From Rhodococcoides kyotonense (GTDB lineage: Bacteria > Actinomycetota > Actinomycetes > Mycobacteriales > Mycobacteriaceae), in contig NZ_LVHI01000002.1 in NCBI RefSeq assembly GCF_001645385.1, positions 62,001 through 126,000 of the forward strand: a stretch of DNA of 64,000 nucleotides, read 5' to 3'. Shown here in pieces: positions 34,969 through 42,863 of the stretch. Position 1 is the stretch's first letter. Every line of letters begins with the position of its first letter. Both the position numbers and the translations under genes were made by a program. The notes under the pieces are model-generated. The model had not been told where the DNA came from. It did not search any database and was given only the letters and a program-made list of their open reading frames with translations.

Positions 34969-36167
34969 GCGTATTTCTTCACTTCGAGTCGGGCGATGGT
35001 TCGCAAGTGGACTTCGTTCGGGCCGTCGGCGATCTGCAGCGCACGTGTGATGGCATAGAGTCGCGCGAGGATCGTGTCGTTGCTGACGCCGGCAGCGCCG
35101 TGCACCTGCACCGCACGATCGACGACGGTGTGCGCGACCTCCATAGCCGCGACCTTGATGGCTGCGACTTCCGAACGCGCCGAGGCATTTCCACGCGTGT
35201 CCATCAGCCAGGCGGATTTCAGGACCAGCAAACGGATCTGATCGATCTCGACGCGGCTGCGCGCGATCCACTCGCGCACGACGCCGCGATCCGTAAGGGG
35301 CCCACCGAACGCGTGACGTTCGGTGGCGCGACGGCACATCATTTCCAGTGCGCGCTCGGCCATTCCGATCGCACGCATCGCGTAGTGCATGCGACCGGGG
35401 CCTAATCGTCCCTGTGCGATCGCGAATCCGTCGCCCTCGGCACCGAGCATGTTCGACGCGGGCACCCGCACGTCGGTGAACTGCACCTCGCCGTGGCCGA
35501 GGCGATCCTGGAATCCGAACATCGGAAGATCGCGCAGCACCTCGATGCCGGGGGTGTCCGTCGGTACCAGGATCATGCTCTGCTGGCGATAGGTCGGCCC
35601 TTCGGGATCGGACTTGCCCATGAAGATCATCAGTTTGCAGTCCGGGTCGAGAACACCCGAGGTGTACCACTTGCGTCCGTTGATCACGTAGTCGTCGCCG
35701 TCGCGCCGAATCGTCGACGTGATGTTGGTGGCGTCGGAACTTGCGACGTCCGGCTCGGTCATCGCAAATGCCGACCGAATACTGCAGCCCAGCAACGGCT
35801 TCAGCCACTGTTGCTTCTGCTCGTCGGTGCCGTACATGGCGAGGATCTCCATGTTGCCGGTGTCCGGGGCCGAACAGTTGATCGCTTCGTTGCCGATGAT
35901 CGAGCGTCCGACGATCTCGGCGAGTGGCGCGTACTCGAGGTTCGTCAGCCCTGCGCCGAGCCCGTCGTGCGTCATGAACAAGTTCCAGAGCCCGAGTTCG
36001 CGTGCGCGAGACTGCAGATCGCGCATGATCTGCGGTTGCTCATGCGGGTTGTCGTTCGCGGCGATCTGCTCGTCGTACACCTTCTCGGCCGGGTAGACGT
36101 AATCGTTCATGAAGGATTCGAGCGTGCCGATCAGTTCCTCGGTGCGCGCGGAGTAGGAGAAGTCCAC
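34965..36167 (-). CDS. Acyl-CoA dehydrogenase, ACAD11-like
   Basis: A 400-residue flavoprotein with the FAD/acyl-CoA motifs AFAMTEPDVASSDATN and NGRKWYTSG and the C-terminal HGAAGVSND and DGPNEVHLRTIAR, the latter typical of the ACAD10/11 branch. It is followed by an aminoglycoside-phosphotransferase-like gene; in animals the two activities are fused in ACAD10/ACAD11. That pair acts on phosphorylated 4-hydroxyacyl-CoA (known for the family), so this enzyme may eliminate phosphate rather than do a plain dehydrogenation. GTG 36167 has AGGAG 9 nt upstream. Confidence 0.92.
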   Translation of the reverse strand: MDFSYSARTEELIGTLESFMNDYVYPAEKVYDEQIAANDNPHEQPQIMRDLQSRARELGLWNLFMTHDGLGAGLTNLEYAPLAEIVGRSIIGNEAINCSAPDTGNMEILAMYGTDEQKQQWLKPLLGCSIRSAFAMTEPDVASSDATNITSTIRRDGDDYVINGRKWYTSGVLDPDCKLMIFMGKSDPEGPTYRQQSMILVPTDTPGIEVLRDLPMFGFQDRLGHGEVQFTDVRVPASNMLGAEGDGFAIAQGRLGPGRMHYAMRAIGMAERALEMMCRRATERHAFGGPLTDRGVVREWIARSRVEIDQIRLLVLKSAWLMDTRGNASARSEVAAIKVAAMEVAHTVVDRAVQVHGAAGVSNDTILARLYAITRALQIADGPNEVHLRTIARLEVKKYA

Positions 36168-36197
36168 TTGTCTTCGCTCCTGTCGTAGGTGGGGTCG

Positions 36198-37154
36198 TCA
36201 GCGTCGGAGGAGCGCAGTGCCGGTCTCGATCAACCGGTCGATGGTGGCGGGCAGCTTCTCCTGGTCGGGGTCGATATGACGGCCTTCGCGGTGCCGGCGC
36301 AGGTTGTGTCCCATGATCGCTGCCATCTTGAGCCGTCCGAGTGCGTCGAACCACGTCATGTCCGGCAGTTGTCGTCCGTGGCCGATGTACGCGGAGATCA
36401 GTTCGTCGGTGCTCGGCAGGCCGGGAACCTCGCGTCCGACGCCTGGAAAGTTCGTACCGTCGGCGAACACGAGGAACCAGCCGAGTTCGACACGTGGGTC
36501 GCCGACGCTCCAGATCTCCCAGTCGATCAACGCCGCAGGATCGTCACCGTCGGACAGGATGTTCCCGAGGCGGTAGTCGCCGTGCACGAGAACGGGATCG
36601 ATGGGATCCGGGATGTCGGTCCGTAGTAAGTTCAGCAAGTTGTCGCCGCCGGCCACCAGTTCGGGTGGTACTGCACCCAGCGTGCGAGCCCAGCGATCGA
36701 GTTCGTCGGATGGGGACAGCGGGTCTTCTGCTCCAGGAACCGTGCCGATGTCGACGGCGTGCAAGCGGGGAAGTACCTCTGCAGCGCGGAGCATCCGGCG
36801 CGCTGCGACAGCGGGATCCACGGCAGGATCGTCGAGGACCGGTTCCAGAGATTCGCCTTGCACCAATTCCATTGCGAACCACGCCGGTTCGGTCCTGTCG
36901 ATCGCCACGATCCGTGGAACGGGAACGTCGGTGTCCGCCAGCGCGGTCAGTATCGCCGCTTGTCTGAGCATGTCGTGACGGCCGATCGAACGTTGGCCGT
37001 CCGGAACGGCCTTGACGACGATGTCGCCGTCCGACGTGTGTGCTCGATACGTCAGCCCCGAATGGCCACCGGGCAACGTCTCGAAGTCGGCGACGGTGAC
37101 ACCACGTTCGGCCAAAGTCGCGGCGACGCGGGATTCTAGCGTGGATTCCGTCAT
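36198..37154 (-). CDS. Phosphotransferase (APH fold), ACAD10/11 kinase-domain type
   Basis: A 318-residue kinase-like protein: VVKAVPDGQR (ATP lysine), VHGDYRLGNIL (catalytic Asp and Asn, about 193-203) and LIDWEIWSVGDP (metal Asp). This is the APH group that phosphorylates 4-hydroxyacyl-CoAs in ACAD10/11 and in the levulinate (lva) pathway, not an antibiotic-resistance enzyme. ATG 37154 overlaps the preceding dehydrogenase stop (ATGA). Two acyl-CoA dehydrogenases flank it, which supports the same chemistry here. Confidence 0.88.
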   Translation of the reverse strand: MTESTLESRVAATLAERGVTVADFETLPGGHSGLTYRAHTSDGDIVVKAVPDGQRSIGRHDMLRQAAILTALADTDVPVPRIVAIDRTEPAWFAMELVQGESLEPVLDDPAVDPAVAARRMLRAAEVLPRLHAVDIGTVPGAEDPLSPSDELDRWARTLGAVPPELVAGGDNLLNLLRTDIPDPIDPVLVHGDYRLGNILSDGDDPAALIDWEIWSVGDPRVELGWFLVFADGTNFPGVGREVPGLPSTDELISAYIGHGRQLPDMTWFDALGRLKMAAIMGHNLRRHREGRHIDPDQEKLPATIDRLIETGTALLRR

Positions 37155-38359
37155 GGCCTGGGCTCCCGGGGTAGGCCGAGGACGCGCTCGGCGATGATGT
37201 TGTGCTGAATCTCGTCCGTACCGCCGGCAATCCGGTAACCCGGAGCTCCCAGGAGATGCTCTGCCCACGCGAACGTTCCCCACCTCGCTGAATCGGACGT
37301 CACGTCCGAGCCGAGGAGCAATCGAACGACGTCGGACGTCCTGGCCATCGTGTCGGTGGCCAGCAGTTTTCCGAGCGATGCCTCCGGCCCGGGATCGTTC
37401 CCTGCGACCACCGCTCCCGCGACGCGCATGTTCGCTATCCGTTGCACATAGCTGCGCGTGATCAGGTCGGCGACGGCGTCGCGTTCGATCTCCGTCGGTG
37501 GGCGTCCGAGATTCCTGGCCAACTCCACTGCCTGGTCGGCGTTCGCGAGTCCGAGGTTGCCGCCGTCGAGTCGTTCGGCGGCCAACACCGTGAGCGCCAC
37601 CTGCCAGCCCTTGCCGACGGGCCCGAGTCGGTACGAGTCGTCGAGCTCGACGCCCTCGAGGTACACCTCGTTGAACGAGGATCCGCCGGTCATCTGCCGG
37701 ATCGGTGTCACCGTGACGCCGGGTGCATCCATAGGAACCAGGAACATGGTCAGACCGGCATGCTTCGCGACGCTGGTGTCGGTGCGGCACAACGCGACCC
37801 CGAAGTCCGCGACGCGCGCCCCCGATGTCCACACCTTGTGGCCGTCGATCGTCCAGCCACCGTCGTCGGCTTGCGTGGCCCTGGTACGCACCGCGGCCAG
37901 GTCCGAACCGGCCTCGGTCTCGGAGAACAGCTGGCAGGCAATGAGATCGGTACGCAGCATCGCCCGGACGAACGTGGCTTTCTGCTCGTCCGTTCCCCAT
38001 TGTTGAACAGTCGGAGCGACCAATTGTTGTGTCACCGAGAACATCTCGGTTCGGCGAGGCACATCGAACGATTCCTCCGCGCGGCGGAAGGCGAGAACGT
38101 AGGACATCGGAAGAGCGCGTCCACCGTATTCGACGGGGGAGTTCAGTGCACCCCAGCCGGCGTCGAATTTCTTTCTCTCGTATCGAGAGATCACGTCGGT
38201 ATGCTCGCGCTCTTGTTCTGCGGTCCAATTCTCGAACACCGCCACCGAATCCGTGCCCTCACCCCACACCGACTCCGTGCGTTGCTGTGCGACCGTGCCC
38301 AGCCATCGGACGGCGTCGGCGGTGAACTCGGCGATGTCCGGAAGCGTCTGTCGTGTCAC
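37151..38359 (-). CDS. Acyl-CoA dehydrogenase
   Basis: A 402-residue flavoprotein with LFSETEAGSDLAAVRTRA and DGHKVWTSGA (flavin and substrate contacts) and the C-terminal GGTDEIQHNIIAERVLGLPR, typical of FadE proteins of steroid and fatty-acid catabolism. GTG 38359 has GGGA 8 nt upstream. It overlaps the kinase gene by 4 bp. It probably desaturates the alpha-beta bond of a CoA thioester in the island pathway. Confidence 0.92.
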   Translation of the reverse strand: MTRQTLPDIAEFTADAVRWLGTVAQQRTESVWGEGTDSVAVFENWTAEQEREHTDVISRYERKKFDAGWGALNSPVEYGGRALPMSYVLAFRRAEESFDVPRRTEMFSVTQQLVAPTVQQWGTDEQKATFVRAMLRTDLIACQLFSETEAGSDLAAVRTRATQADDGGWTIDGHKVWTSGARVADFGVALCRTDTSVAKHAGLTMFLVPMDAPGVTVTPIRQMTGGSSFNEVYLEGVELDDSYRLGPVGKGWQVALTVLAAERLDGGNLGLANADQAVELARNLGRPPTEIERDAVADLITRSYVQRIANMRVAGAVVAGNDPGPEASLGKLLATDTMARTSDVVRLLLGSDVTSDSARWGTFAWAEHLLGAPGYRIAGGTDEIQHNIIAERVLGLPREPRP

Positions 38360-38391
38360 TGTTCTGGTCCCTCGTGGTCGAAAGGCATGGC

Positions 38392-39543
38392 CTACACCGT
38401 CAACACGGTGCAGGCACTGATGCCGGGTGCGCCGTAAACGTGGGTGAAGCCGACGCGTGGTGTGTTCGGGACCTGGCGTTCGCCCGCTTCACCGCGGAGT
38501 TGAGTGACGATCTCGTGCACCTGACGCAGTCCCGACGCGCCGATCGGCTCTCCGTTCGCGATACATCCGCCGTCGGTGTTGATCGGAAGCCTTCCGCCGA
38601 TCTCGGTCTCGCCTGCGGCGATCATCGCTTCCTGCTCGCCGGGTGTGCAGAACCCGCACTCGGCCATGTGCATGATCTCGGCGCCGCTCTCGGTGTCCTG
38701 CAGCTGCGCGACTTCGACGTCCTCGGGCCCGATTCCGGCGAGATCGAACGCAGCGGCTGCCGCGTCGGCGCTGACGCTGGTGGGTTCTCCCGTTCCCTGG
38801 ACGGACGGACTGAACACCTCGAACGACCCGAATTGCCTTGTCCGGTGCGCGATTGCGCGAAGTTGGACTGGGCGACCGCCCAACCTCTTGGCGGCGTCGG
38901 CGCCGGCAACGACGATGGCTGCCGCGCCCTCTCCGGGGGAGCAGAACATGTACCGGGTGAGTGGATCGTTCACCATGTCGGCGCCGGCAATGGTGTCGAC
39001 GTCGATGGCCTCGCGTCGCCACGCATTGGGGTTGAGTGCACCGTTTCGATACGCCTTCGCGGCGACGCGCGCGAGTGTTTCGTGCGAGATGCCGTTGCGG
39101 CGCATGTAGCGCGAGATCTTCGCGCCGAAGAACTGGGTGGTGACCATCAGGCCTGCGTCGCCGTAACCGTCGGGGAGGCCCCACTCGGCGGGCTTCGGAT
39201 CGAAGGCGCCTCGTGGATGCTTGTCGAATCCCACGGCCAATGCGATCTCCGCGGATCCGGACCGGACCGCGTTGACCGCGGAGAAGAGCGCACTGCCACC
39301 CGTCGCGCATCCGTTCTTGACGTTCGTGAACGGAATCCCTGTGAAGCCGAGTTCGGCGACGAGCGTGTCGGCGAGCCCGGACCCGTCGCTGCCTCCGAAC
39401 GCGACCTGGACGTCCGGCCATGTCAGTCCTGCGTCCTGCAACGCGGCACCGATCGCGGTGACGGCCATCTGTCGGCCGCTGACACCGGGCTGCCTGCCGA
39501 ACTTGGACAGTCCTGCTCCGATGATCGAAACGCCCTGTGTCAC
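38392..39543 (-). CDS. Ltp-type thiolase-fold enzyme (lipid-transfer protein family)
   Basis: A 383-residue thiolase-superfamily protein like actinobacterial Ltp3/Ltp4. A Cys is kept at the nucleophile position (NGCATGGSAL, about 90). The usual His of GHPxGxxG is replaced: the motif reads NGEPIGASG. Such proteins act as thiolases or retro-aldolases together with a DUF35 partner, which is encoded next to it (GTGA overlap). The reaction would remove a short acyl-CoA or ketone from the chain. Start GTG 39543; the upstream extension is a shadow of the DUF35 gene. Confidence 0.87.
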   Translation of the reverse strand: MTQGVSIIGAGLSKFGRQPGVSGRQMAVTAIGAALQDAGLTWPDVQVAFGGSDGSGLADTLVAELGFTGIPFTNVKNGCATGGSALFSAVNAVRSGSAEIALAVGFDKHPRGAFDPKPAEWGLPDGYGDAGLMVTTQFFGAKISRYMRRNGISHETLARVAAKAYRNGALNPNAWRREAIDVDTIAGADMVNDPLTRYMFCSPGEGAAAIVVAGADAAKRLGGRPVQLRAIAHRTRQFGSFEVFSPSVQGTGEPTSVSADAAAAAFDLAGIGPEDVEVAQLQDTESGAEIMHMAECGFCTPGEQEAMIAAGETEIGGRLPINTDGGCIANGEPIGASGLRQVHEIVTQLRGEAGERQVPNTPRVGFTHVYGAPGISACTVLTV

Positions 39544-39923
39544 TGCGGTACTCCTACGTTCGAGTCGGCGATGACCGTGAACCGGGGCGCCGGCGAGGTG
39601 GAGACCAGCCTCACCGGTGCCTCGTCCAGTTCGTCGAAGCTCTCGCACTCGAGGATCGCCTCGACCTTGATTCCGTCGGGAAGTTCGACATAGCCGACGG
39701 CGAACGGCCGAAAGCCTTCTGGAGGATGGACATACGGCGGCGACTTCGGTGCGAAACGTTGCACGGTGTACGCCCACACTCGTCCGGTGGTGCTCAGTGT
39801 CACCGGGGCTGCTGTGGGGGTCGCACATCTGCTGCACATCGAGCTGGCAGGAAAGGCGACAGTGTCGCATTTCGTGCACTTGCTGCCTGCGAGTGCAAGG
39901 CCCGCCGTCGTGTCCATCTCCAT
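39540..39923 (-). CDS. DUF35 Zn-ribbon/OB-fold partner of the Ltp enzyme
   Basis: A 127-residue protein with a zinc ribbon (CTKCDTVAFPASSMCSRC, about 16-33) and an OB-fold. DUF35 proteins form complexes with thiolase-fold enzymes and shape their acyl-CoA site, as ChsH2-DUF35 does for Ltp2 in steroid side-chain removal (established). AAGGG precedes ATG 39923. Stop/start overlap with the Ltp gene indicates a fixed ratio. Confidence 0.9.
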   Translation of the reverse strand: MEMDTTAGLALAGSKCTKCDTVAFPASSMCSRCATPTAAPVTLSTTGRVWAYTVQRFAPKSPPYVHPPEGFRPFAVGYVELPDGIKVEAILECESFDELDEAPVRLVSTSPAPRFTVIADSNVGVPQ

Positions 39924-39953
39924 CCCTTCAGGTAGTCGTCGAACAGCGGAACG

Positions 39954-40742
39954 TCAGCGACCGACCCACTTGGGCTCGCGCTTCTCGAGGAATGCGGTGA
40001 CGCCTTCCCGTCCGTCCTCGGACTGAAGGGCGTTGCCGACGGCAAGATGCTCCATGACCATGAGGGACTGGATGTCCGCGTCCAGACCGCGATCGATGCA
40101 CATCTTGGTGAGCTTCATCATGAACGGGCTCTTGTCGACGAGAGGTGCGATGAAGTCGGCCACCAACTGGTCGAGGCCTTCGGCAGGCGCGGACGCATTG
40201 ATGAGGTCGAAGTCGACTGCTTCCTTGCCGCTCAGCAGCTTGCCGGTCAGCATCAGTTCCTTGGTCTTGCGGACACCGATCATGCGAGGCAGGCGGTAGA
40301 TGGGACCCGCACCGCCGAACAGTGCCCGGCGGATGTGGAAGTCGCCGATCTTGGCGTCGTCGGCTGCGACGGCGAAGTCGCACGAGATCATGAGTTCGAA
40401 TCCACCTGCGGTGACGTATCCCTCGAGAACGGCGACGGACGGGGTGTTCATCGAGTAGAGGCGGTCGCAGACCTTCGCGGACAGAACTGCGACATCCATG
40501 GCGTTGGTGGACCCGACGAAATCCGACAGCAGCTCGTCGAGATCGAAACCGGAGCAGAACTGGTTCTGGACACCGCGCAGGACGAGAACTTTCAGGTTCG
40601 GGTCGTTGTCCACCTCGACGATGATCTCGTCGAGACGATGAAGAAGCTCGACCGTGACGGCGTTCTTCTTGTGCGGGCGGTTCAGCCAGACGCGAGCGAC
40701 CTCGCCGTCCTTCTCCAACAAGATGTGATCGGTCTCGATCAT
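39954..40742 (-). CDS. Enoyl-CoA hydratase/isomerase
   Basis: A 262-residue crotonase-fold protein: NRPHKKNAVTVELLH, the oxyanion-hole segments CSGFDLDELL and YVTAGGFELMISCD, and DAKIGDFHIRRALFGGAG. At the second glutamate position of classical hydratases there is a His/Arg-rich run (DFHIRRAL), so isomerase or hydrolase activity is possible. ATG 40742 has AAAGG 7 nt upstream. It is the first gene of the long minus-strand operon that runs to the ligase, with a strong promoter and operator C in front. Confidence 0.87.
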   Translation of the reverse strand: MIETDHILLEKDGEVARVWLNRPHKKNAVTVELLHRLDEIIVEVDNDPNLKVLVLRGVQNQFCSGFDLDELLSDFVGSTNAMDVAVLSAKVCDRLYSMNTPSVAVLEGYVTAGGFELMISCDFAVAADDAKIGDFHIRRALFGGAGPIYRLPRMIGVRKTKELMLTGKLLSGKEAVDFDLINASAPAEGLDQLVADFIAPLVDKSPFMMKLTKMCIDRGLDADIQSLMVMEHLAVGNALQSEDGREGVTAFLEKREPKWVGR

Positions 40743-40764
40743 GGTGGTGCCTTTCGTTCGAACT

Positions 40765-40777
40765 TGAACTGGATTCA
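40765..40777. promoter_or_regulatory. Island operator site C
   Basis: TGAA-CTGGA-TTCA followed by CTTCAG. It starts 5 bp after the -10 of the minus-strand promoter, over the expected transcription start. Confidence 0.7.
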
Positions 40778-40782
40778 CTTCA

Positions 40783-40811
40783 GTATTAGCTACCGTGTCT
40801 GTCAGCGTCAA
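40783..40811 (-). promoter_or_regulatory. Promoter of the long minus-strand operon
   Basis: On the minus strand TTGACG (40811-40806), 17 bp, TAATAC (40788-40783). It is a strong sigma-70-type match and drives ECH, DUF35, Ltp, ACADs, kinase, SDRs, ADH and ligase. Confidence 0.75.
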
Positions 40812-40841
40812 TAGCTGAATCGAAGGTGGCGGAAAAAACGT

Positions 40842-41984
40842 CTAGATCCCGACGAGGTCTGCGATGCGAGCGCGGTGGGAGCGTGAATCGCCCTGTAACG
40901 CTTCGTTTCCCATGGCCCGTCGAAAGTACGAGTGCGCCGGGTGTTCCCAGGTGAACCCGATACCGCCGTGGAGTTGAATCGCTTCGTGTGCCACATGGAC
41001 GACGGCGTCTGTGCACACGGCACCGGCAACGGCGATCGCGAGCCGCGCGTCCGCTGGGTTCTCGTCGTACACCGCGGCCGCGTATCTCGCCGCGGAGCGG
41101 GCGCGTTCGAGCGCGGTCAGTACGTCTGCGAGGCGGTGTTTGATCGCTTGGAACGATCCGATCGGGCGGCCGAACTGATGCCGCGTGGTCACGTACTGCA
41201 CGGTCATGTCGAGTAGTGCGTCGATGATGCCGGTGTTCTCGTTGGCGAGTCCGAGTGTCGCGAGATCTCGCAGACGGTCCAGGAACGCGGCGCTGTCGCC
41301 GTCGGATGCGAGCATGCGCGCGGGAGATCTCGTGAACGCGAGGTCGGCCTGGCGTCGGGTCGGGTCGAGCACGGTGCGTGGGCGCGCATTCATGTGTGTG
41401 CCGGCTTCGACTGCGAAGACGCCCACTCCGCCGGCGTAGCGAGCAGAGACGACGACGATGTCGGCCTCGGCGCCGCAGACGACAGCTGCTGCGTCTCCGT
41501 CCAGCGTCCATCCCGACCCGGTGTCGTGGGCGTGGATACGCTCCGATCCGCGAGGTGACGTGCTCACCGTCGCGACCGCCGAGCCGTCGAACACTCGTGT
41601 CAGCAGGTCCTCAGCGGGCTCCGGAGCAAGTAGAAGCGCGTGGACGCCCAGAACTGCGGAGGTGTAGACGGGCTCAGGGGAGAGTCCGCGTCCGCACTCC
41701 TCGAGGATGATGCCTATCTCGACCATGCCGTACCCGAGTCCGCCACGGTCTTCGGGTGCGGCGAGAGTCGTCACCGACATCTCCTCGACGAGTCGTGTCC
41801 AGTGCTCGCGCGAGTATCCCGCTTTGGATTCGGACAGTGCTCGCACCTGGTCGATCGTGGAGTGTTTGCCGATAAGTCCCCGGATGGCGTCCCGGATTCC
41901 CTCTTGCTCGACACCCGGCGTCAGGGCGGCAGGTTCGGACCGCGGCCAGGGTGCCTCGGCGGCGGTGGACGGAGAAGTTGCCAT
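40842..41984 (-). CDS. Acyl-CoA dehydrogenase
   Basis: A 380-residue FadE-like flavoprotein. The C-terminal half is well conserved (TTRHQFGRPIGSFQAIKHRLADV and HEAIQLHGGIGFTWEHPAHSYFRRA), while the N-terminal flavin region is poor, a pattern common in subunits of heterotetrameric alpha2beta2 dehydrogenases. A partner could be the 37151 or 34965 gene. It has its own promoter region, divergent from the SnoaL genes, with operator G. Confidence 0.88.
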   Translation of the reverse strand: MATSPSTAAEAPWPRSEPAALTPGVEQEGIRDAIRGLIGKHSTIDQVRALSESKAGYSREHWTRLVEEMSVTTLAAPEDRGGLGYGMVEIGIILEECGRGLSPEPVYTSAVLGVHALLLAPEPAEDLLTRVFDGSAVATVSTSPRGSERIHAHDTGSGWTLDGDAAAVVCGAEADIVVVSARYAGGVGVFAVEAGTHMNARPRTVLDPTRRQADLAFTRSPARMLASDGDSAAFLDRLRDLATLGLANENTGIIDALLDMTVQYVTTRHQFGRPIGSFQAIKHRLADVLTALERARSAARYAAAVYDENPADARLAIAVAGAVCTDAVVHVAHEAIQLHGGIGFTWEHPAHSYFRRAMGNEALQGDSRSHRARIADLVGI

Positions 41985-41995
41985 GTCACTCCACT

Positions 41996-42008
41996 CGAAT
42001 CGAATTCA
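41996..42008. promoter_or_regulatory. Island operator site G
   Basis: CGAA-TCGAA-TTCA, 12 bp before the dehydrogenase start on the minus strand and about 5 bp after a possible minus-strand -10 (CATACA, 42019-42014). Confidence 0.6.
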
Positions 42009-42037
42009 ATTTGTGTATGCACCGTAGCGTAAGGGTC

Positions 42038-42067
42038 TCGACAAACCGAGGTAATTCGAACTAAGTT
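42038..42067 (+). promoter_or_regulatory. Promoter of the SnoaL/fadAB operon, leaderless geometry
   Basis: TCGACA (42038-42043), 18 bp, TAAGTT (42062-42067), then the ATG at 42074, where transcription should begin. No ribosome binding site precedes the gene, which fits a leaderless mRNA. Confidence 0.55.
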
Positions 42068-42069
42068 CA
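42057..42069. promoter_or_regulatory. Island operator site B
   Basis: CGAA-CTAAG-TTCA, overlapping the -10 of the plus-strand promoter and ending 4 bp before the first start codon. Confidence 0.65.
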
Positions 42070-42073
42070 CTTC

Positions 42074-42448
42074 ATGAAGCTGAGGATTTTGGACTACTAC
42101 GCGACTCTGGACGCGGGCGACCTCGACGCCGCTGTCGCCATGCTTGCCGACGATGTCGAATACGCGATGGTGCTGCCGACAGGTGTGAGCAGGAAGTCCG
42201 GCCGCGCGGCGATGCTCGAGTATCTGAACGGCCGCCCACCGGTCGACCGGAAGCATCGACTTCTTCGCTCGGCCGCCGATGGAGACCTCCAATTCGCGCA
42301 CGGTGCAGTGACCGAAGGTGACCGCGTCACCGGCTATTTCGTCGGCTCGATGCATCTCGATGCGAACGGCCTCGTCGACCGCTATCAGGTCTCGTTCGAC
42401 GCCGAATTCGCGCTTCTGCCAGATGATTCAACGCAGAAAGGAACATAA
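42074..42448 (+). CDS. SnoaL/NTF2-like protein 1
   Basis: A 124-residue cone-shaped alpha+beta-barrel protein (ILDYYATLDAGDLDAAVAMLADDVEYAM). The family includes ring isomerases, hydratases and cyclases such as ketosteroid isomerase and limonene-epoxide hydrolase. Residues alone do not give the reaction. Leaderless-looking start; it abuts the next SnoaL gene (TAAGTG), so the two may form a heterodimer. Confidence 0.8.
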   Translation: MKLRILDYYATLDAGDLDAAVAMLADDVEYAMVLPTGVSRKSGRAAMLEYLNGRPPVDRKHRLLRSAADGDLQFAHGAVTEGDRVTGYFVGSMHLDANGLVDRYQVSFDAEFALLPDDSTQKGT

Positions 42449-42826
42449 GTGGACGCGACTACACATGCGACGCCGACGCTCGCCCGATGGTTCGGATGCA
42501 TGGATTCGGACGATCCGGATCGAGTGCTCGACATGATCACCGCAGACTTCCGGATGTCGGTGCAGTTCTCGAAGGGCGAGGGTGCGTCGGCCGAATTCGT
42601 CGGCGACCGTGGCGGATTGGTCGGATATCTCGCGCAGCGTGAGAAGAGCACGCTGATCCACGTGATCGACAGGGGGGTGACGGTCGACGGAGTCGAACTC
42701 GTTCTCGGGCGCACGACCCGCGACGGCGCCTTCGAAGCATCGTTCAACGCAAGCGCGCAGATCACCGGCGATGGCAAGGTTCGACGTCTGCTGATCGGCA
42801 GAACCCCCGAAATTGCGTTCGACTGA
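42449..42826 (+). CDS. SnoaL/NTF2-like protein 2
   Basis: A 125-residue NTF2-like protein ([30 protein letters not shown]). It starts at GTG directly after the first SnoaL stop with no gap, and is only distantly similar to it. A paired arrangement of two such proteins suggests a heteromeric isomerase or hydratase acting on a cyclic or unsaturated CoA intermediate; this is inference. Confidence 0.75.
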   Translation: MDATTHATPTLARWFGCMDSDDPDRVLDMITADFRMSVQFSKGEGASAEFVGDRGGLVGYLAQREKSTLIHVIDRGVTVDGVELVLGRTTRDGAFEASFNASAQITGDGKVRRLLIGRTPEIAFD

Positions 42827-42863
42827 CTCCAGCTTGACGTTTCGGCCGCGCGAAAGGGCAACA

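Noticed and set aside
36198-37154. Aminoglycoside resistance gene
   Set aside because: The APH fold is shared, but context and motif pattern fit the ACAD10/11 acyl-CoA kinase group.
36198-38228. 676-residue minus-strand frame, possible kinase fusion
   Set aside because: Only the part from 37154 is kinase-like; the rest is an off-frame reading of the acyl-CoA dehydrogenase gene, so there is no fusion.
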